Positions 47,495 to 57,572 are shown, numbered from the stretch's first letter. The stretch is DNA of 64,000 nt from Rouxiella chamberiensis (GCF_026967475.1 NZ_CP114058.1:1054001-1118000), one strand, 5' to 3'. Notes: a model not told the origin generated them from the letters alone. Made by a program: numbers and translations.

Positions 47495-48159
47495 ATGACT
47501 GACGCAATTCCAGGAATCGTAATATTTGATATCGATGGCACTCTGACTGACAGTGTCGCACAACATCAGAGTGCATTTGAATCAGCCGTGCGTCCCAGTC
47601 TGAGAACTGACTGGAGCAGTTATACGCACCACACGGATAGCGCTATTTTCGAACAGGCTTGGGAAGAGGCTCGTTTTGAAGGTCGCGCTGATTTATCCAA
47701 GCTGGAGTCCCAGTATCGAAAAACGCTGTAGTATGAAATTACATCTAGGCCTTTCGCTCAGATTACCGGTGCCGCTGTCTTCTTAAATTGGTTAGAAGAT
47801 CATTCCTGGATAATGGTTTTCGCGACCGGCAGCCTTCGTTTTGGTGCCTTGAAACAATTGGAGGCAGTGGACGTGGACACTGAAAAAGCGCATTTGGTAA
47901 CCGCTTCCGAATTTACAACTCGCGAAAATCTCTTGCGAGAAGCTATCCGATTGGTAAGTAAAAATCTTCCAAGTAAAGAGGAAAAATCAGTAATATCCAT
48001 AGGCGATGGTTTATGGGATTTAAAAAGGCTCAAAATCTCAACTTACCTTTTATAGGCATAGGAAGCGATGCTAAAGCTAATCTGTTGACTAATCGTGGCG
48101 CAGCCGTTTTCAAAGATTTTAACCACCTTATGAGCAATGGCCTTCACTTATTGAAATAG
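47495..48159 (+). pseudogene. Decayed paralogue of the HAD phosphatase
   Basis: Starts with IVIFDIDGTLTDSVAQHQSA, nearly identical to the intact HAD gene at 5800-6477, and ends LMSNGLHLLK. Three lesions are visible: a small in-frame deletion after FESAVRP, an in-frame TAG at 47729-47731 where the intact gene has a Glu/His codon context, and a frameshift near 48021 in the A-run (DLK to AQNLNLPFIGIG). The TAG is a substitution, so this copy is truly dead. Sequence between lesions is well conserved, so decay is recent. Confidence 0.75.
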
Positions 48160-48500
48160 CTTAGGACCGTGAAAAAAGTCAAATGACTTCGAGCTCCTAT
48201 CGTTCAGGCGATTCTCATCTCCCCCGTTGATTAAGATAGCGTTGCATCGAGCAATTGAACTCGTAGCACAAAGCGGACTAATGTGTAGCTGATGTGATCT
48301 GCTCCCCGCAGATTAGTACATCCTGATGTTAGCAACGTTCGCTTCTGGCACGAAGCGGACATGTCAGCCTAAGGTCCGCTTTGAGCGAGAAGTGGACAAT
48401 GAAATTGTCCACAGTTGACGATTTCTTTGTTACCCGGCTTACCAGAACCGCGACAGAGTCAGTGCCAAAGCAAATGCGGGTGTTCTGACACTTAAACTGC
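48160..48500. other. Intergenic holding repeat copy B
   Basis: About 340 bases occupied largely by the longest copy of the dispersed repeat (48295-48397) and a further half-unit GCACAAAGCGGAC near 48266-48278. No gene. Confidence 0.5.
48295..48397. repeat. Dispersed intergenic repeat, copy B (fullest copy)
   Basis: Leader GATCTGCTCCCCGCAGA is followed by two hairpin units: GTTCGCTT-N8-AAGCGGAC (48337-48360) and GTCCGCTT-N8-AAGTGGAC (48374-48397). This copy defines the element's layout. Confidence 0.75.
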
Positions 48501-49000
48501 TCAATGAAGCCAGGGTGATGACGCCAAAAAAGCGGTGATGCCATATAGCCCGACACCATACGCAAGGTGCGTTATCAGGCTTAACAAACGCGCCGTCCAT
48601 GGGCGAGATGTATGGGCAGCCGCGAAACCAAACCCAAACGCGGGTTGCAAAATTAAGAATGGAGCAAACAGAGTTAGCAAACCTGTCAACACACCCGTGA
48701 AAAGGGAAGGTTCTTGAAGCCAGACCCCTCCGTTAAGCAGAAGCGGGATAACAGCAAAAATTATTCCGCTCAGATAATGGAATATCCAGCCAGTTAGATT
48801 TTCCCCACGTATCTGTGGCGCTGAAAGAATGGTGTGATGCCTGAATTTCCCCGGGGAAGCCATAAAATCCAGCGACCTACCAATGCATAATTCAACGGCG
48901 GAATTTTTAAAATGAGCTTTTGACACAGCGACCACGAATCCATGACCAGCGTTGCGCTGATGCCCGTTATGACAGTTTTGAAAAAAATAATGATATCCAA
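48501..49000 (-). CDS. DUF2938-family membrane protein; frameshifted as sequenced
   Basis: About 166 residues starting at TTG 49000 with AAGGAG six bases upstream. Helix 1 is FKTVITGISATLVMDSWSL, followed by PPLNYALVGRWILWLPRGK. The frame changes near 48850 in the CCCCGGGGAAA run; one added base continues into FRHHTILSAPQIRGENLTGW and three more helices (GWIFHYLSGIIFAVIPLLL; LLTLFAPFLILQPAFGFG). This is the DUF2938 pattern, function unknown. It diverges from a MerR regulator 66 bases away, which probably controls it. Confidence 0.75.
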
Positions 49001-49066
49001 CGCCCACTCCTTCTTTGTAATGTCGTAAACAACAGTGTGCAACTTAAAGTCAGGTTGAAGTCAACA

Positions 49067-49465
49067 ATGAAAGAACTGGATATCAGGGAAGTCGCTGATC
49101 TTACAGGGGTTACCCCGTCAGCGTTGCGATATTATGAAAAGAAAGAACTAATCAAACCTGTTGGCCGCAATGGCCTGAGAAGACAGTACAACGACAATGT
49201 AATCAACAAATTGCAATTAATCGCGCTTGGGCAGGCTGCAGGGTTTTCACTCGATGAAATAGCTTCGATGTTTAGTTCTGAGAACAAACTCGCATTAGAC
49301 AGCGTTCAGCTAGTTAAACGAGCAGAGGAGATTGACGACACTATTCATAAACTCCAGTTGTTGAGCCGGGGGCTGAAACATATTACATGTTGCACGAAGA
49401 GTGAGCATTCCGAGTGTGAGGAATTCAAAAAAATTGTATCGAGAGGGCTGCGGCTTATCAGATAG
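49067..49465 (+). CDS. MerR-family transcriptional regulator
   Basis: 132 residues. The winged HTH is at the N-terminus (REVADLTGVTPSALRYYEKK, ELIKPVGRNGLRRQY), followed by the dimer coiled coil (AGFSLDEIASMF...). The C-terminal tail has CCTKSEHSEC, a cysteine cluster that may sense metal or redox state. ATG 49067 begins the HTH; the longer open frame upstream overlaps the divergent gene and is unlikely. Divergent from the DUF2938 gene and probably its regulator. Confidence 0.85.
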   Translation: MKELDIREVADLTGVTPSALRYYEKKELIKPVGRNGLRRQYNDNVINKLQLIALGQAAGFSLDEIASMFSSENKLALDSVQLVKRAEEIDDTIHKLQLLSRGLKHITCCTKSEHSECEEFKKIVSRGLRLIR

Positions 49466-49494
49466 ATTATTTTAACGTACCAGCCTATACCTAT

Positions 49495-49518
49495 GTCCGC
49501 TTCTGGCACTGAACAGAT
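49495..49518. repeat. Dispersed intergenic repeat, copy E
   Basis: GTCCGCTTCTGGCACTGAAC, one hairpin unit with a decayed right arm, between the MerR and phosphoesterase genes. Confidence 0.55.
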
Positions 49519-49637
49519 ATCCCCGGAGCGGTAAATTTGGTCTTATTCACTAATATCTGTTGAAATTGAAATACATCTTCTTTGGGTTGCAGGCCGCAGT
49601 GGCAGGCATATGAGTCATACAGCACAGGAAAGTCAGT

Positions 49638-50371
49638 ATGAAACTGGCAGTAATTTCAGACATCCATGGGAACCTTCCGGCGCTAAACGCCGTTCTGGCA
49701 GACATACAGGCTCGGAGTGTCGACCTCATCCTGAACTTGGGAGATATCGTTTCGGGGGGCTATTTCCGGCAGAAACGGCAGACCGGCTCATGCCTCTCAA
49801 TATTCCGACTATAAGAGGAAATCACGAACGGCAACTGCTTGAACAAGATGTTGCAAGCATGAGCCTGTCCGACAGGCATGCCTTTGAGCGCCTGCGCGCA
49901 CCACACTGGCACTGGCTTAAAAACCTGCCGGCAGAGCTGACCATCAATGATGACGTATTAATGGTGCATGGAGTACCAGGGGACGACCGCATTTATCTTC
50001 TTGAAGACGTTACTGATACAGGTGTGCGACCGTCGTCCGAAGCGCGTGTTTTATCGCTTGTGGCTGACAGAAGCGCATCATTGATCCTTTGCGGGCACAC
50101 GCATATTCCCCGGCAGTTGCGCCTGGCTGACGGTCGCCTTATCGTTAACCCCGGCAGCGTGGGGCTTCAGGCATATGACGATGATACGCCCCGCTCGCAT
50201 GTGATGGAAAGTGGTTCGCCACATGCGCGTTATGCAATTGTGGAGCGGCAAAATGGAGAATGGAATGTGGAGTTCAAAGCGATTGATTATGACTGGGAGT
50301 CGGCTGCCGCAGTTGCGTTCGAAAATAATAGGCCCGACTGGGTAAATGCTCTCATGACGGGTCGAATGTAA
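49638..50371 (+). CDS. Calcineurin-like metallophosphoesterase (YfcE/MJ0936 type); frameshifted as sequenced
   Basis: About 244 residues from ATG 49638 (AGGAAAG upstream). Metal-binding motifs follow in order: SDIHGN near residue 7, LGDIVSGG near 38, GNHE near 63, and later VHGVPGDD and CGHTHIP. The frame breaks in the six-G run near 49754; a seventh G joins SGG to LFPAETADRL. Such enzymes hydrolyse phosphodiesters such as cyclic nucleotides or Ap4A with Mn. The single homopolymer lesion suggests the gene is intact in the organism. Confidence 0.8.
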
Positions 50372-50640
50372 AGCCTGCGCAGCATTTTCAAAACCATTAA
50401 ATTCCTCGCTTCATATACATCAACACCGGCTGGAAGCTCCCAAAATTAACGGCGTCCGTTCTGATTTGAGCGAGGTATAGTCATTCGCACCCTGAGAATT
50501 ACGCTTTTAAGCGATTCAGGGTATGCGCTTACTGGTTACAAATATTGAGCGAGAATCACGTGATGATCGCCGCTTTTCTTTCGAGCCAGTAGGTGCTCCA
50601 CGTTCGCTAACGAATACTCAGGGCATTCAGGTAACTGCTG

Positions 50641-50830
50641 GCTATACAACTGGTTGAAGATAAACGCCGTTTTGTGAACCGTATAATCGACACGCTTAAG
50701 CATTATTATCCTCAGCCGCTGGAGTGGTTCTCACATCGGGGTAGCTTACGGTTGTGTGAACTGATTATACGATGGCCCAGCCTGCAACAACTGAAACGAG
50801 CCAGGCGCGACACGATCCGACAAGTATTAT
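50641..50830 (+). pseudogene. IS110-family transposase fragment
   Basis: LVEDKRRFVNRIIDTLKHYY followed by PQPLEWF and LLxWPSLQQLKRAR-type sequence matches the middle of IS110-type transposases. Both ends of the transposase and any insertion-sequence ends are missing, and recognisable similarity stops near 50830. Confidence 0.6.
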
Positions 50831-50907
50831 GGGATCTGCGATTTACCCCCTTCCTCCATAACATGTTCCTTACTAGACGTCGTCAATGCGCAGGAGACGG
50901 CTTGTAA

Positions 50908-51305
50908 TAACCGTATAGATAATCATTGATTTTTTAGCCATCATGCGCTTTAGCTAAATCGAAATAGCCAGCAGCATGCTGAAATGACGGATGTATATTG
51001 AACTGTGGGTAGGCCACTGCATATGTGTCTATATATTTTTTTAAATATGAGTTTATGTAAGGTAAAGCTTTCATAAATTACATTTAATTGTTATTTGTAA
51101 ATCATTATTTCACTTGAAATGTGAATATTGATTTCTAATACTGTATATAAGAAACCTCCTAACACTAATAATAATCCTAGTTACATTTATGTTTTTATTT
51201 GTAGGGCGTTTGTTAAACCTTGTTGCACGTATGAAATTATTATTGTAGATTCATCCTCAATTTGAATTTCACATAAGTATAAAATGTTATTTATATTATA
51301 GAAGT
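50908..51305. other. AT-rich spacer, no gene
   Basis: About 400 bases of very AT-rich DNA marking a sharp composition change from the phosphoesterase region. I see no gene or clear hairpin. Confidence 0.4.
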
Positions 51306-51431
51306 ATGAAAAGGGTGGGGAAAAATTCAAACGGGAAGAAATTACCTTTCACAATTGCGATTGTAGGATGTGGCCCCCGCGGGATTTTAGTTTTAGAAAG
51401 AATTGCCGCTAGACTCAGTAATATAAAATAG
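51306..51431 (+). pseudogene. FAD/NAD(P)-binding protein N-terminal fragment
   Basis: About 41 codons with PFTIAIVGCGPRGILVLERI, the dinucleotide-binding start of FAD/NAD(P)-binding_9-type proteins, ending in TAG at 51431. The remainder of a normally 500-residue or longer protein is absent, and SDR sequence follows almost at once. Confidence 0.55.
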
Positions 51432-51454
51432 ACGGAAAGTAATTTATGTATCTA

Positions 51455-51857
51455 CAGTGCTTTTAATACCAAATTTTGGGGTACCTATAGAATTGCACGC
51501 TCTATAGCAATTAGCCAAGGTGGGTCTTAAACATTTGTTTATGGAATACTATCTTTAAGGCCAACAAGATTTATTGCTTTAATAGGTTCTATAAATGGGG
51601 AAATTGAGAATTTAACAAAAGGTTTAGCATTAAAACGAGCCCCCCATTCGAGTTAATGCTGTTTCATCTGCAGTTCTTGAGAATGCATTAATGCTTGTCA
51701 ATCTGAATACAGAAGATCGTATTAATCTTGGTAAAAAATTGCCTTTAAATAAAATGGTTCACCTGAAAGCATTGCAGAACTAATACTATTTCTTTCAAAA
51801 ATTAATCATATGACGGGTGCTGTGGTAGTCGTTGATGGAGGAGGATCTCTTGTCTGA
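51455..51857 (+). pseudogene. Short-chain dehydrogenase remnant (C-terminal part)
   Basis: Starting at FNTKFWGTYRIARSIA, the three frames together read as an SDR C-terminus: ISQGGS, FVYGILSLRPTRF, INGEIENLTKGLALKRA, IRVNAVSSAVLENA, then MTGAVVVVDGGGSLV with TGA at 51855-51857. Lesions are an in-frame TAA after QGGS and single-base shifts at the C-run near 51645 and near 51765. The first 90 or so residues, including the cofactor motif, are missing. The stop overlaps the TTG start of the efflux gene, showing they were once one operon. Confidence 0.6.
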
Positions 51858-53240
51858 AAATAGCTCAGTAACAACGATAATTAATGGAACTGAAGAAAAA
51901 TCGATTCAATCAAATAAGTCACGAGTACTATTGATTATTTGTATCGGTTTTTTTATGGTTAGTTTAGACGCAACTATTGTAAATGTTGCTTTGAACAGTC
52001 TTGGAAATAGTTTAAATGCGAGTTTAGGTGGATTACAATGGACAGTTGATGCCTATACACTAGCATTTGCAGCATTATTACTTGGCGCAGGTGGTTTAGG
52101 GGATGTTTTTGGCTCAAAAAAGATATTTAATATAGGATTAATCATATTTTCCTTGGCATCAGCCTGTTGTGCGATATCCAGCACATTAAATGAATTATTA
52201 ATCTCACGGGTACTTCAAGGATTAGGGGCAGCGCTTCTCGTAGCTACCTCATTATCTCTTCTACAAAAAGTTTTTGTCGAACCTGGTGAACGGGCGAATG
52301 CGTTCGGAGTTTGGGGAGGGGTTGGTGGTGTAGCAGTTGCCACTGGCCCGGTTCTTGGGGGATTTTAATATCAACATTTGGATGGCCATCAGTATTTTGG
52401 GTTAATGTGCCGTTTGGGATAATAGGAGTGTTTCTTTCAATAAAATATTTGCCTTCGGTGAAGGGTGAAGCACGAAGCTTGAATATTATAAGCCAGATTA
52501 TCTCAGCAATTGCATTAGCATCATTGGCATTCATATTTATATCTGCTGGTGAAAATGGATGGTTAAGTAAAGATGTAGGGATTGCTAGCCTGACGTTTGT
52601 TATTTTAACAATATTTTTTATCATAATAGAAAAGTCAACTTCTTCCCCGATGCTACCTAGAGGTATTTTTAAGTCAAAAAAATTCTCTGCAGCAACTTTT
52701 GTGGGAATGATCATTAACTTTGGGTTTTACGGTCAACTTTTTGTATTGAGTTTGTTTTTTCAAAAAATATTCAAGTATTCCGCTATGGATACAGGGCTGG
52801 CTTTGCTCCCGCAAGCAATTGTGTGCTCGTTGACAGCATTCTATTGCGGGAAAATTACTGCAAAAAAAGGCCCCCGATTTCCTATGGTGGTTGGTCTCAC
52901 GGCAGGTACATTAGGGTTATTAGGGTTGGGGTTTGTAGATAGTGAAAGCTCCTACGTAACAGTCCTTATCCCAATGTTAGCGGTCGGATTTGGAATGTCC
53001 TTTACTGCGCCTGCGACTGTTACTGCGGGTATGTCGGAAGCACCTCTTGGTCAAGGTGGAATAGTATCAGGAATTATCAATGCAGCCCGTCAAAGTGGAA
53101 GTGTAATGGGAATTGCAGTCCTTGGAGGATTACTCGGGGTAATGTCAGACTTTGAAAAAGGAATGCATTTATCATTTTGGGTTGCATCCTTTTTCTTTGC
53201 TTGCGCATTTATTATTACGCTGTTGAAAATCCGGAATTAA
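51850..53240 (+). CDS. DHA2-family MFS efflux transporter (EmrB/QacA type); frameshifted as sequenced
   Basis: About 464 residues from TTG 51850 with GGAGGA upstream, overlapping the SDR stop. Fourteen-helix DHA2 features: ICIGFFMVSLDATIVNVAL in helix 1 with the D-x-T-I-V-N-V-A-L motif, LQWTVDAYTLAFAALLLGAG, GDVFGSKKIF, and RVLQGLGAALLVATSLSLL. The frame breaks in the five-G run near 52365; one more G continues into ILISTFGWPSVFWVNVPFG. GC content is far below the first 27 kb, indicating transfer. A drug or secondary-metabolite exporter is likely. Confidence 0.8.
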
Positions 53241-53269
53241 GTGCTTATCTATCAAATAGGAGAGATGAA

Positions 53270-53440
53270 GTGAAAGTAAAAAGCATTACTCGCGATTGGG
53301 TAGATTATTGGGAGCAAAGGCGTGAGAAATTCATATTTGAATGTGAAAAAGAATTAGAAATATTTAATAATTCAATCAAAGCTGCTGAACAAAGTCAGTT
53401 GAAAGTACTTGAGGACATTATCTCAGTAAGTAATGAATAG
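53270..53440 (+). CDS. Short unrecognised frame, possible truncated biosynthetic protein
   Basis: 56 codons from GTG 53270 with AGGAGAG upstream (SITRDWVDYWEQRREKF, ELEIFNNSIKAAEQSQLKVL). It is helical and charged, and follows the efflux gene by 29 bases on the same strand and composition. Its helical start loosely recalls the N-terminus of GH3/adenylate-forming enzymes, but that is only a guess. It ends in TAG before the composition changes, so truncation is possible. Confidence 0.35.
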   Translation: MKVKSITRDWVDYWEQRREKFIFECEKELEIFNNSIKAAEQSQLKVLEDIISVSNE

Positions 53441-53905
53441 ACGCGGGTTTCGTAGACATTTTTTTGCCTCATCTTCGATAATGTAGAGAAGTTTTATAAT
53501 GCTAAACGCCGCCACAGTGCCTGTGAGGATCAACCCCCTGCAGTTTATGAAAGTGCCTGGTTCATGGGGCACGGAACCGTCTAGGAAACCCGACTCTATT
53601 CAATGTAACCCATTCGATTTCAGCAAAAAAGATGCTTCATCGTGCGATATGCTCCATATCTCGGCTAGTTTACTTGCTACAGTATTTGCTTCCCATGGCA
53701 TCACATGCATCTTTGCAAATGTTCGATTTACCCGGCCGTGCGGGCACGGTCTGGTCAGAATGGGACATGTGCGATTACTGGCAGACTACGCTCGGAAGAT
53801 AATTTATTCTCAGGCACTCTAAAACCATCAGTTGAAAAAGTGCTCAGCAAATGGTTTTATCATTCATTAATAACTATTCACTATTGCTGCATAAGGTCAG
53901 ATACG
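53441..53905. other. No recognisable gene
   Basis: About 465 bases between the AT-rich cluster and the AraC gene. A 107-codon plus-strand frame at 53499-53822 has a possible ATG but no recognisable domain or clear ribosome site; it may be decayed coding sequence. Confidence 0.35.
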
Positions 53906-54725
53906 TTGTCACTAGAGTCTGCTGAGTGGTTTAGCCGGAATGGCATAGAGTGTTCTCGAGTCAGGGCACATAACTCAGGCTTTCCGAAACATCTTCACGA
54001 TGAATATGTCATCAGTGCAAACCTGACGGGGGTAGAGGAAATCTGGCTGGCAGGGAATACCGCGTATGTTAAAAGCGGTCAGGTTACCTTATATAATCCG
54101 GGAACCATTCAGGCTTCGCGTTTTGATACTCAAGTCGTGGAATTCATCAGTGTGCACATACCCCAGACAGTGATCAAAATGCTTGCAGATGAGGACAATT
54201 TCAATAGTGCTCATGAAGCCCCTGTTTCTGCGAGAAGGCATAATCAATGACACTCGCCTGTTTAACGCGCTGTACCGTTTTGCAACATCAGCCGGGATGG
54301 AGTGGGACATGGACGAGGAGCAGGAACTGATTTTACTTTGCGGTGAGCTGCTTGAGACGCCAGCTCTACTTCAGAGTGGTGATGAACAGAAAATCAATGT
54401 TGTTATCGAATACTTGCGGGATCACCTCAGCGTAAAACCGAAGCTGGAGATGCTCGCGCAGCTGGCGGGGATGAGCAAATACCATCTTGTACGCTTCTTC
54501 ACCCGGCATACGGGTATGCCGCCTCTGCAGTATCATATGCAGCTTCGTCTGCACCATGCCCGTGACTTGCTTCGTAGAAACTTGCATCCGCTCGATGCGG
54601 CGATAATGCTGGGATTTTACGATCAGAGTCATTTCATTAATGCGTTTCGTAAAGTGATGGGAACAACGCCCCATCACTATGCATCGCAGGTCAGATCAGG
54701 CCCCCATAAACTCGCGGTACCCTGA
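53906..54725 (+). CDS. AraC-family regulator; frameshifted as sequenced
   Basis: About 273 residues from TTG 53906 (AAGGT upstream). An AraC-type cupin sensing domain (FPKHLHDEYVISANLTGVEE, VKSGQVTLYNPGTIQASRF) is followed by the HTH pair KLEMLAQLAGMSKYHLVRFF and DAAIMLGFYDQSHFINAFRK. The frame changes near 54225; removing one T from CCTGTTTCTG gives APVLREGIINDTR. It is convergent with the LysE-type exporter gene, overlapping its end by 30 bases, and is the likely activator of that exporter. Confidence 0.78.
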
Positions 54726-55333
54726 CACAATCACGTAAAGCGCAAAATAGCTGAATATGAACGCCGAGGCTATGTAGGAATATTTAAGCAGGCGTTGACC
54801 AAGCAGTTTGCCTCCCAAACTTCCAACCAGGCACAGGACACATGTCCAGAACATTCCGGCGATGAAAAAGCCACTCAGAAACCAGGACGTTGCCGTAACG
54901 CTGTGCTGGCCCATCCGGGATATCAGCGCACCGCCCACTGTCGCAAACCACAGAATGGCCGTGGGGAAGACATGGCAAGCACCACGCCCCGGCCAAATTC
55001 ACGCAGTAGCGGGCGATACTGATGAGTTTCGCTCACGTTAAGTTCTGAAGCCTTCCTGAAAGCGGCTATCAGCATTTTGCCGGCGAACCACAGGAGCATC
55101 GCGCCACCGCCAACCCACAGTATCCAGCGTACGGCTTCATACTGAAGCAGTACGGCCATTCCCGCCAGTGCCAGTAATGCATATGCCAGGTCACCCACAC
55201 AAGTCCCCATTCCCAGCCAGAAACCATGAAAATATCCGCGTTGCATGGCAAGGGTAATCATGGCGATATTGGCAATTCCAATATCAAGACACAGCGAAAG
55301 GCTCAGTAAGAAACCACTTGAAAACTCGATCAT
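54696..55333 (-). CDS. LysE/RhtB-family amino-acid exporter; frameshifted as sequenced
   Basis: About 212 residues with six hydrophobic segments: FSSGFLLSLSLCLDIGIANI, GFWLGMGTCVGDLAYALLAL, VRWILWVGGGAMLLWFAGKM and others. This is the LysE pattern, including the GxxxGD-like GTCVGD after helix 2. The frame breaks in the CCCC run near 54970; one more C continues into TAILWFATVGGALIS and the last helices. The start overlaps the stop of the small gene upstream. Amino-acid export with the AraC regulator at its 3' side is the common arrangement. Confidence 0.78.
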
Positions 55334-55587
55334 AACGTAAAGCCTTTGATCTTCTGGTCGTACTCGATCATGTCGACAGTTTTACCCAGCCGGTTCAGAA
55401 GCAGGTCCGCCTCTTCACGCTGATGATGAGGTGAATAGCATTGCAGGAACGCCAAGGCTGCCTCTGCAAGACGCGTAGCCTGGTGGATGAGGTCTAGCGC
55501 CGCGGGCGAAAGTGAGTCAGGCAGAGAGATCTCCATCATGTGGATATGGTATGAGTCAGCAGCGGGCCAGAACGGTGTCGTAAACAT
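55330..55587 (-). CDS. Small helical protein coupled to the LysE exporter, unrecognised
   Basis: 85 residues from ATG 55587 with GAAGGGA upstream. The helix-rich body (SPAALDLIHQATRLAEAALA, FLQCYSPHHQREEADLLLNR) has no known motif and no membrane segment. Its stop overlaps the exporter start by four bases, so the two are translated together. It may modulate the exporter, but I do not recognise a family. Confidence 0.55.
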   Translation of the reverse strand: MFTTPFWPAADSYHIHMMEISLPDSLSPAALDLIHQATRLAEAALAFLQCYSPHHQREEADLLLNRLGKTVDMIEYDQKIKGFTL

Positions 55588-55858
55588 GAAATTCCCTTCG
55601 ATTATCAGTAACGAGAAGTCTACTTAACCATTGCATCTGTAATCGGTATTGGAAGGAATTGCGCGATGGGGGTCGGAAAGAAAGGTGCATTTCAGAACCA
55701 TAACCGACTACTTCGCTTCGCAGTAAATTAAAGGGCGTGTAGAAAATCATGATTAAGCGGGGCCAGGTAGTCTAACGCAGTGGCAGAACAACAGGGGACG
55801 TTATCCACGAGAGAATTACCCTGCACCGTATAAATCAGCAGTGTTCGGTTAGATCAAT

Positions 55859-55881
55859 ATCCACTTCTGGCACGAAGCGTT
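55859..55881. repeat. Dispersed intergenic repeat, copy F
   Basis: ATCCACTTCTGGCACGAAGCG, a partial unit lying at the exact left edge of the truncated recombinase, suggesting the break occurred in or beside the repeat. Confidence 0.55.
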
Positions 55882-55882
55882 T

Positions 55883-56626
55883 CTTCAAGCCTCGGGACGG
55901 GCCTCGACCACCGTGCGCGCCAACGCGGCGCTAATCTCGATGTTACACCGTCACGCAGGGTTGGTGCCCCCTAACGCCTCGCCGCTGGTCTTTCGCACGC
56001 TGCGTAAAATCAATCGTGCGGCGGTGGTGGCTGGCGAGCGCACCGGTCAGGCCGAGCCCTTCTGCCTGAGCGATTTGCTGGCTGCGGACCGCGCCTGGCA
56101 AGGATCCGCGCAGCTGCGCGACGCCGACCGCGCCGGGGACGGGCGCATTCTCCTGCACGTTGGCTGGACCAAGACGGTGGTGGAGGCCGGTGGGCTGGTC
56201 AAGGCGCTGAGCTCGGCCTCGACACGACGCCTGGAGGAGTGGATGGCGGTGGCGGGACTGGCGGCCGAGCCGGACGCCTTTCTGTTCTGCCCGGTACACC
56301 GCGCCAATCGAGCGACCCTCACCACCGCCGCACCGCTAAGCGCGCCGGCGCTGGAGGCCATTTTCGCCCGGGCATGGGACACGGTGGGGCCGGTCTCTGC
56401 GGCGGCGGCCAACAAGGGACGCTATTGCAGCTGGAGTGGGCACAGCGCGCGCGTCGGCGCCGCTCAGGATATGGCGCGCCACGGCTACGCGTTGGCGCGG
56501 ATCATGCAGGAGGGCACCTGGAAAAAGACCGAAACGCTGATGCGCTACCTGCGCCACATCAAGGCCCAGCGGGGTGCAATGGTCGACATGATGGAAAACG
56601 GCGGGAACCACCCGCCGGAGACGTGA
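55883..56626 (+). pseudogene. Tyrosine recombinase, N-terminally truncated
   Basis: The frame is open from about 55883 (ASGRASTTVRANAALISMLH) and keeps the catalytic domain. GHSARVGAAQDMARHGY supplies the box II His and Arg, and ETLMRYLRHIKAQ contains the probable nucleophile tyrosine. A box I arginine lies in the alanine-rich middle. The first helices are cut off at repeat copy F. GC content is much higher than in neighbouring genes, indicating a separate origin. A shorter GTG-started product (55913) could exist, but it would lack the full DNA-binding clamp. Confidence 0.65.
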
Positions 56627-56680
56627 AGGTCGGTGCGTTCGGGCCGGGCAAAACGCGCGCGGCTGCCTGACAAGAAAAAG

Positions 56681-56797
56681 ATGGAAAAAGCTGTCAGTGG
56701 AAAACTGATCATTGCCGCCTACGCTTGCGGCGGCACGCATGTGCTGCTGACATCCAATGTGGGTGAGGTTCAGATAACGCGCTTCAAGGTGAAGTAA
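56681..56797 (+). CDS. 38-codon hypothetical frame
   Basis: MEKAVSGKLIIAAYACGG... ending FKVK at TAA 56795-56797. It has coding-like composition and a weak GACAAGAAAAAG leader. It may be the tail of a lost gene. I do not recognise it. Confidence 0.25.
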   Translation: MEKAVSGKLIIAAYACGGTHVLLTSNVGEVQITRFKVK

Positions 56798-56931
56798 GGA
56801 CAGCTCTCTTATCTGGCCATTGCTGCAGAAGAGAGAAGTTTTAATTAAACAGGTGTATCGCGGCTGGTTTATTCAGAAGCAATAAGGATTTACCGGTTGT
56901 TGAGCCTGTTTTCGCCTAAGGAAGCGGCGGG

Positions 56932-57444
56932 TCACCGCCAGTTCCTTGCTGCTGCCCGGGCGAGCATGGAACAGACAACGGTGCGATGAAATGGCGCGAC
57001 AAGCCGCGTATAAAGCTTGCCGATCCCGTTATGACAGCGCACGACAGACGTCAGCACTACCTCCCTTCCACCGCGCTCCTGATTGCGGACCAGAACCGAC
57101 GTTCGGAAGTCCAGATGAATGTCATTTTCACCAATGATGAGTTCGTTCTCGTCCACGGATAACACGGGAAAGAAATCAATACGTTCCCGTCCGCCTGTTT
57201 CCAGTCTTTTTCGGAGCTGCACGGAAGTCTGTATGCCGAACGGCATGACCATGGAATCGCGACAGGCCAGTAACATTCGAAACCAGCATGGCGGAGTAGC
57301 CAGCAGAATCTGCGACAGTTTTTCAATATCAACAGGTACGTCAGGCGGCAGGGTAATGGCAAAGGCGTCGGCGAGATCGGATTGCTGATAAAGGGCGGTG
57401 AGCTTGCTTTCAGCCGGTAAGGCAATGGTACGAACCGTTTGCAC
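56932..57444 (-). CDS. DUF2867-family protein
   Basis: A 170-residue protein with the DUF2867 pattern: ADAFAITLPPDVPVD near residue 26, PCWFRMLLACRDSMV near residue 53, FFPVLSVDENELIIGENDIH near residue 92 and LVAPFHRTVVCSMLARAA at the end. The fold resembles SRPBCC ligand-binding proteins, role unknown. It is a single gene on the minus strand between the truncated recombinase and repeat copy G. Confidence 0.75.
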   Translation of the reverse strand: MQTVRTIALPAESKLTALYQQSDLADAFAITLPPDVPVDIEKLSQILLATPPCWFRMLLACRDSMVMPFGIQTSVQLRKRLETGGRERIDFFPVLSVDENELIIGENDIHLDFRTSVLVRNQERGGREVVLTSVVRCHNGIGKLYTRLVAPFHRTVVCSMLARAAARNWR

Positions 57445-57548
57445 AGATAAACCTCCATACTTCGCCGGTGAGGGTAATCCGGCCGGACGTGTTAAGACAG
57501 TCAGGCAGGGGGCTTCCTGCAGCTAAGTAGCAGGGGAAGTTAAGTAAT

Positions 57549-57572
57549 GTCCGCTTTGAGCGAGGAGCAGAA
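57549..57572. repeat. Dispersed intergenic repeat, copy G
   Basis: GTCCGCTTTGAGCGAGGAGC, left arm intact, right arm decayed. It lies on the 3' side of the two-gene ATPase/PRTase-like operon. Confidence 0.55.

Noticed and set aside
51136..51151. LexA-box-like TACTGTATATAAG
   Set aside because: Only the left half matches; the required ACAG at the correct spacing is absent.
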